The notes under the pieces: generated by a model
Database searches by the model: none
Told to the model about the DNA's origin: nothing
The model's input: only the letters and a program-made list of their open reading frames with translations
Program-made: the position numbers and the translations under genes
Source: Dryocola sp032051265
GTDB taxonomy: Bacteria > Pseudomonadota > Gammaproteobacteria > Enterobacterales > Enterobacteriaceae
Length of the DNA stretch: 64,000 nucleotides
Direction of reading: 5' to 3'
Assembly (NCBI GenBank): GCA_032051265.1
Contig: DAMBYU010000004.1
Location: 248,001-312,000 of the forward strand
In this document: positions 60,850 to 64,000 of the stretch, piece by piece
Numbering within the stretch: position 1 is the stretch's first letter
Layout of the letters: each line of letters begins with the position of its first letter

Positions 60850-61509
60850 TTAGAAGTCCGCCGGGGCGCGAAACGTCATTGGCGTGCCGTAAGCCGGATG
60901 GGTAATGGTCAGCATTTCAGCGTGAAGCTGCAAACGCGGTGCCATTGCCAAAGCTTCAGGCGTGGCGTAGAAACGATCCCCAAGGATAGGATGCCCCAGC
61001 GCCTGCATGTGCACGCGAAGCTGGTGCGAGCGCCCGGTGATCGGTTTTAGCAGCACGCGGGCCGTATTATCCGCCGCATACTCCAGCACCTGATATTCCG
61101 TCTGTGCAGATTTCCCCGTTTCATAACACACTTTCTGCATTGGCCGGTTCGGCCAGTCGCAGATCAGCGGTAAATCCACCAGACCTTCCTCGGGTTGCGG
61201 ATGACCCCACACCCGCGCCACATATTGCTTCTTCGGCTCACGTTCACGGAACTGGCGTTTCAGCTCGCGTTCGCTGTTTTTGGTCAGCGCCACCGCAATC
61301 ACGCCGCTGGTAGCCATATCCAGACGATGCACCGATTCCGCCAGCGGGAAGTCACGCTGAATACGTGTCATTACGCTGTCTTTATGTTCATCAAGTCGCC
61401 CGGGCACGGACAACAGGCCCGAAGGCTTGTTGACCACCATAATATGGTCATCCTGATAAAGGATGACCAGCCAGGGCTCCTGCGGCGGGTTGTAGGGTTC
61501 CATAATCAT
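60850..61509 (-). CDS. rluA: Dual-specificity pseudouridine synthase RluA
   Basis: Makes pseudouridine at 23S rRNA position 746 and tRNA position 32. 219 residues, as in E. coli. The catalytic aspartate is Asp64 in SVHRLDMATSG; other family motifs are VVNKPSGLLSVPG and PITGRSHQLRVHM. The start overlaps the rapA stop by one base (TAATG); a second ATG lies two codons in. Same order as E. coli. Confidence 0.98.
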   Translation of the reverse strand: MIMEPYNPPQEPWLVILYQDDHIMVVNKPSGLLSVPGRLDEHKDSVMTRIQRDFPLAESVHRLDMATSGVIAVALTKNSERELKRQFREREPKKQYVARVWGHPQPEEGLVDLPLICDWPNRPMQKVCYETGKSAQTEYQVLEYAADNTARVLLKPITGRSHQLRVHMQALGHPILGDRFYATPEALAMAPRLQLHAEMLTITHPAYGTPMTFRAPADF

Positions 61510-64000
61510 TACTGGTGCGTCACCACGATCAGACGCAGCGCATCCAGCCGCCAGTTAGCCTGTGCAAGGCTCTCAAGCACCTGCTGGCGGTTGGTTTCAA
61601 TCGCCTCCAGCTCGTCATCACGAATGTTCGGGTTAACGGCTTTCAGCGCTTCAAGACGGGACAGTTCTGCGCTGAGCTTCTCGTCCGCCTCTTCACGCGC
61701 CGCGGTAATCAGCGCCTGGGCCGCCGCTTCCACTTTCGCTTCGGCTAACTGCAGGATGGCATGCACATCTTGCTGCACCGCATTTACCAGCTTGCTGCCG
61801 GTGTGACGATTCACCGCGCTTAGCTGGCGGTTGAAGCTTTCAAACTCCACCTGGCCTGCGAGGTTGGTGCCATTTTTATCCACCAGCATACGAACCGGCG
61901 TAGGCGGCAGGAAGCGGTTAAGCTGCAGCTGCTTCGGCGCTTTCGCTTCCACGACATACACCAGCTCCAGCAGCAGCGTGCCTACCGGCAGCGCTTTATT
62001 CTTCAGCAGCGACAAGGCACAGCTGCCGGTATCGCCGGAAAGAATCAGATCCAGGCCGTTGCGAATGATCGGGTGCTCCCAGGTCACAAACTGCGCATCT
62101 TCACGGGAGAGCGCCACATCACGTTCAAAGGTAATAGTGCAGCCATCTTCCGGCAGACCCGGGAAGTCCGGCACCAGCATGTGGTCAGAAGGCGTCAGTA
62201 CGACCATGTTGTCGCCGCGATCGTCCTGGTTAATCCCAACGATATCAAACAGGTTGAGGGCGAAGTTCACAAGTCCAGTATCGCTATCCTGCGCTGAAAT
62301 CGCTTCAGCCAGCGCCTGGGATTTCTCGCCGCCGTTGGAGTGGATTTCCAGCAGACGGTCGCGGCCTTGCTCAAGCTGAAGCTTCAGCGCGTCGTGCTGC
62401 TCGCGGCACTGTTTGATTAACGCGTCGAAACCGTCGGTATTTTCAGGCGCGGCAAGGTATTCGATGAGCTGCTTATACACGGTGTCGTAAATAGCACGGC
62501 CCGTTGGGCAGGTATGTTCAAAAGCATCCAGACCTTCGTGATACCAGCGTACAAGCACCGACTGCGCGGTTTTCTCGAGGTAGGGCACGTGGATCTGAAT
62601 ATCATGCGCCTGGCCGATACGGTCCAGACGCCCGATACGCTGCTCCAGCAGGTCCGGGTTAAACGGCAGATCGAACATCACCAGCTGGCTGGCAAACTGG
62701 AAGTTACGGCCTTCCGAGCCGATTTCAGAGCACAGCAGCACCTGGGCGCCGGTATCTTCTTCTGCAAACCAGGCGGCAGCGCGGTCGCGTTCAATAATCG
62801 ACATGCCTTCATGGAACACGGCCGCACGAATGCCTTCGCGCTCGCGCAGGACCTGCTCAAGCTGCAGCGCGGTGGCGGCTTTCGCACAGATCACCAGCAC
62901 CTTTTGCGAGCGGTGGCTGGTCAGGTAGCCCATCAGCCATTCAACGCGCGGGTCGAAGTTCCACCACGTCCCGCTATCGCCTTCAAACTCCTGGTAAATC
63001 TGCTCCGGGTAGAGCATGTCGCGAGCGCGATCTTCTACGGATTTACGCGCGCTCATAATGCCGGAAACTTTAATGGCCGTCTGGTACTGCATCGGCAGCG
63101 GCAGACGAATTGTGTGCAGCTCGCGTTTCGGGAAGCCTTTCACGCCGTTACGGGTGTTACGGAACAGCACGCGGCTGGTGCCGTGGCGATCCATCAGCAT
63201 GGAAATCAGTTCCTGACGCGCGGCCTCGCTGCCTTCACGCTTGCTGTTGGCGGTTTGCAGCAGCGGCTCGATATCCTGTTCGCCGATAAGCTCGCCCATG
63301 GCGTTCAGCTGCTCGTTGGTCAGGTGATTGTCTGCCAGAAGCAGCGCTACGGCATCCGCTACCGGGCGATAATGATGCTGTTCTTCGACAAACTGCTCAA
63401 AATCATGGAAGCGGTTCGGGTCCAGCAGGCGCAAACGAGCGAAGTGGCTTTCCATTCCTAACTGTTCAGGCGTTGCGGTTAACAGCAGTACGCCGGGAAC
63501 ATGTTCGGCAAGCTGCTCGATGGCCTGGTATTCGCGGCTTGGCGCATCTTCGCTCCACACAAGGTGATGCGCTTCATCAACGACCATCAAATCCCATTCG
63601 GCGTCGCAAAGATGCTCAAGGCGCTGCTTGCTGCGGCGCACGAAATCAAGGGAGCAGATAACCAGCTGCTCAGTTTCGAACGGGTTATCGCTGTCGTGCT
63701 GGGCTTCCGCATAGCGCTCGTCGTCAAACAAGGCGAAACGCAGGTTAAAGCGACGCAGCATTTCAACCAGCCACTGATGCTGCAGGGTTTCTGGCACCAC
63801 GATCAGGACGCGCTCGGCGCTTCCGGCCAGCAGCTGCTGGTGCAGGATCATCCCGGCTTCGATGGTTTTACCCAGGCCTACTTCGTCCGCCAGCAGAACG
63901 CGTGGCGCATGACGACGGCCCACGTCGTGGGCGATATTTAACTGGTGCGGGATCAGGCTGGTACGCATCCCACGCAGACCGCTCCACGGCTGGCGATACT
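61509..64000 (-). CDS. rapA: RNA polymerase-associated ATPase RapA, N-terminus cut by window end
   Basis: Swi2/Snf2-type ATPase that recycles RNA polymerase. About 830 of an expected 968 residues are visible; the tandem Tudor-like N-terminal domains lie beyond 64000. Walker A (LLADEVGLGKTIEAG), DEAH box (VVDEAHHLVW), motif III (LLTATPEQLG) and the helicase C domain (CSEIGSEGRNFQFASQ; NPDLLEQRIGRLDRIGQ) are intact. The internal ATG at 63968 is not the start, since coding continues to the edge (WSGLRGMRTSLIP). Confidence 0.98.
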   Translation of the reverse strand, partial: YRQPWSGLRGMRTSLIPHQLNIAHDVGRRHAPRVLLADEVGLGKTIEAGMILHQQLLAGSAERVLIVVPETLQHQWLVEMLRRFNLRFALFDDERYAEAQHDSDNPFETEQLVICSLDFVRRSKQRLEHLCDAEWDLMVVDEAHHLVWSEDAPSREYQAIEQLAEHVPGVLLLTATPEQLGMESHFARLRLLDPNRFHDFEQFVEEQHHYRPVADAVALLLADNHLTNEQLNAMGELIGEQDIEPLLQTANSKREGSEAARQELISMLMDRHGTSRVLFRNTRNGVKGFPKRELHTIRLPLPMQYQTAIKVSGIMSARKSVEDRARDMLYPEQIYQEFEGDSGTWWNFDPRVEWLMGYLTSHRSQKVLVICAKAATALQLEQVLREREGIRAAVFHEGMSIIERDRAAAWFAEEDTGAQVLLCSEIGSEGRNFQFASQLVMFDLPFNPDLLEQRIGRLDRIGQAHDIQIHVPYLEKTAQSVLVRWYHEGLDAFEHTCPTGRAIYDTVYKQLIEYLAAPENTDGFDALIKQCREQHDALKLQLEQGRDRLLEIHSNGGEKSQALAEAISAQDSDTGLVNFALNLFDIVGINQDDRGDNMVVLTPSDHMLVPDFPGLPEDGCTITFERDVALSREDAQFVTWEHPIIRNGLDLILSGDTGSCALSLLKNKALPVGTLLLELVYVVEAKAPKQLQLNRFLPPTPVRMLVDKNGTNLAGQVEFESFNRQLSAVNRHTGSKLVNAVQQDVHAILQLAEAKVEAAAQALITAAREEADEKLSAELSRLEALKAVNPNIRDDELEAIETNRQQVLESLAQANWRLDALRLIVVTHQ

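Noticed and set aside
1..64000. tRNA, rRNA genes or CRISPR arrays
   Set aside because: No cloverleaf-like GGTTCRA segments with matching stems, no rRNA sequence and no evenly spaced short repeats were noticed on reading through.

Overview
This 64-kb window is chromosomal DNA of a member of the Enterobacteriaceae. Most genes match Escherichia coli proteins in length, motifs and order around the thr (0 min) origin of the classical map: creA, arcA, yjtD, thrLABC, yaaX, yaaA, yaaJ, talB, mog, satP, dnaKJ, nhaAR, rpsT, ribF-ileS-lspA-fkpB-ispH-rihC, dapB, carAB, kefFC, folA, apaHG-rsmA-pdxA-surA-lptD, djlA, rluA, rapA. It is not E. coli: nrf lies next to creA, creBCD and the cai/fix block are missing from their expected places, and several extra genes are present. 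I cannot name the genus from the sequence alone.

Layout. 1-5.6 kb: end of nrfA and all of nrfBCDEFG (periplasmic ammonia-forming nitrite reduction and its haem-lyase genes), meeting a convergent narP-like regulator. 6.3-9.5 kb: creA, arcA with a conserved FNR site, a frameshifted yjjY-like remnant, and yjtD. 9.6-14.5 kb: the threonine operon with leader peptide and attenuator. 14.7-21.3 kb: yaaX, yaaA, yaaJ, talB, mog, an MFS transporter and satP. 21.4-27.3 kb: dnaKJ behind two heat-shock promoters, nhaAR, rpsT. 27.6-34.3 kb: the ribF-ileS-lspA-fkpB-ispH operon and rihC.

34.4-41.3 kb is an accessory block inserted between rihC and dapB. It holds two overlapping cupin-type glucose-6-phosphate isomerase homologues, a complete mannose-family PTS permease (IIA, IIB, IIC, IID), a two-domain phosphomannose-isomerase-like protein and a LacI/MalI-type regulator. 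Matching palindromic operators stand before all three transcription units, with a consensus CRP site in the divergent gap. I read it as a self-contained, catabolite-controlled system that imports a hexose as its 6-phosphate and isomerises it towards fructose 6-phosphate. The substrate is unknown. It is the best candidate here for an undescribed metabolic system.

41.5-64 kb: dapB, carAB, a small DUF903-type lipoprotein, kefFC, a LysE-family exporter, folA, an IS4-family insertion sequence, the apaH-apaG-rsmA-pdxA-surA-lptD series, djlA, rluA and the start-truncated rapA.

A second theme is insertion into terminators. Two copies of a roughly 130-bp hairpin-bearing repeat sit at the creA/arcA and djlA/rluA junctions, in opposite orientations, each flanked by an exact duplicate of the local terminator hairpin. 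The IS4-type element has also split the folA/apaH terminator. All three lie between convergent genes. I see no tRNA, rRNA or CRISPR array.
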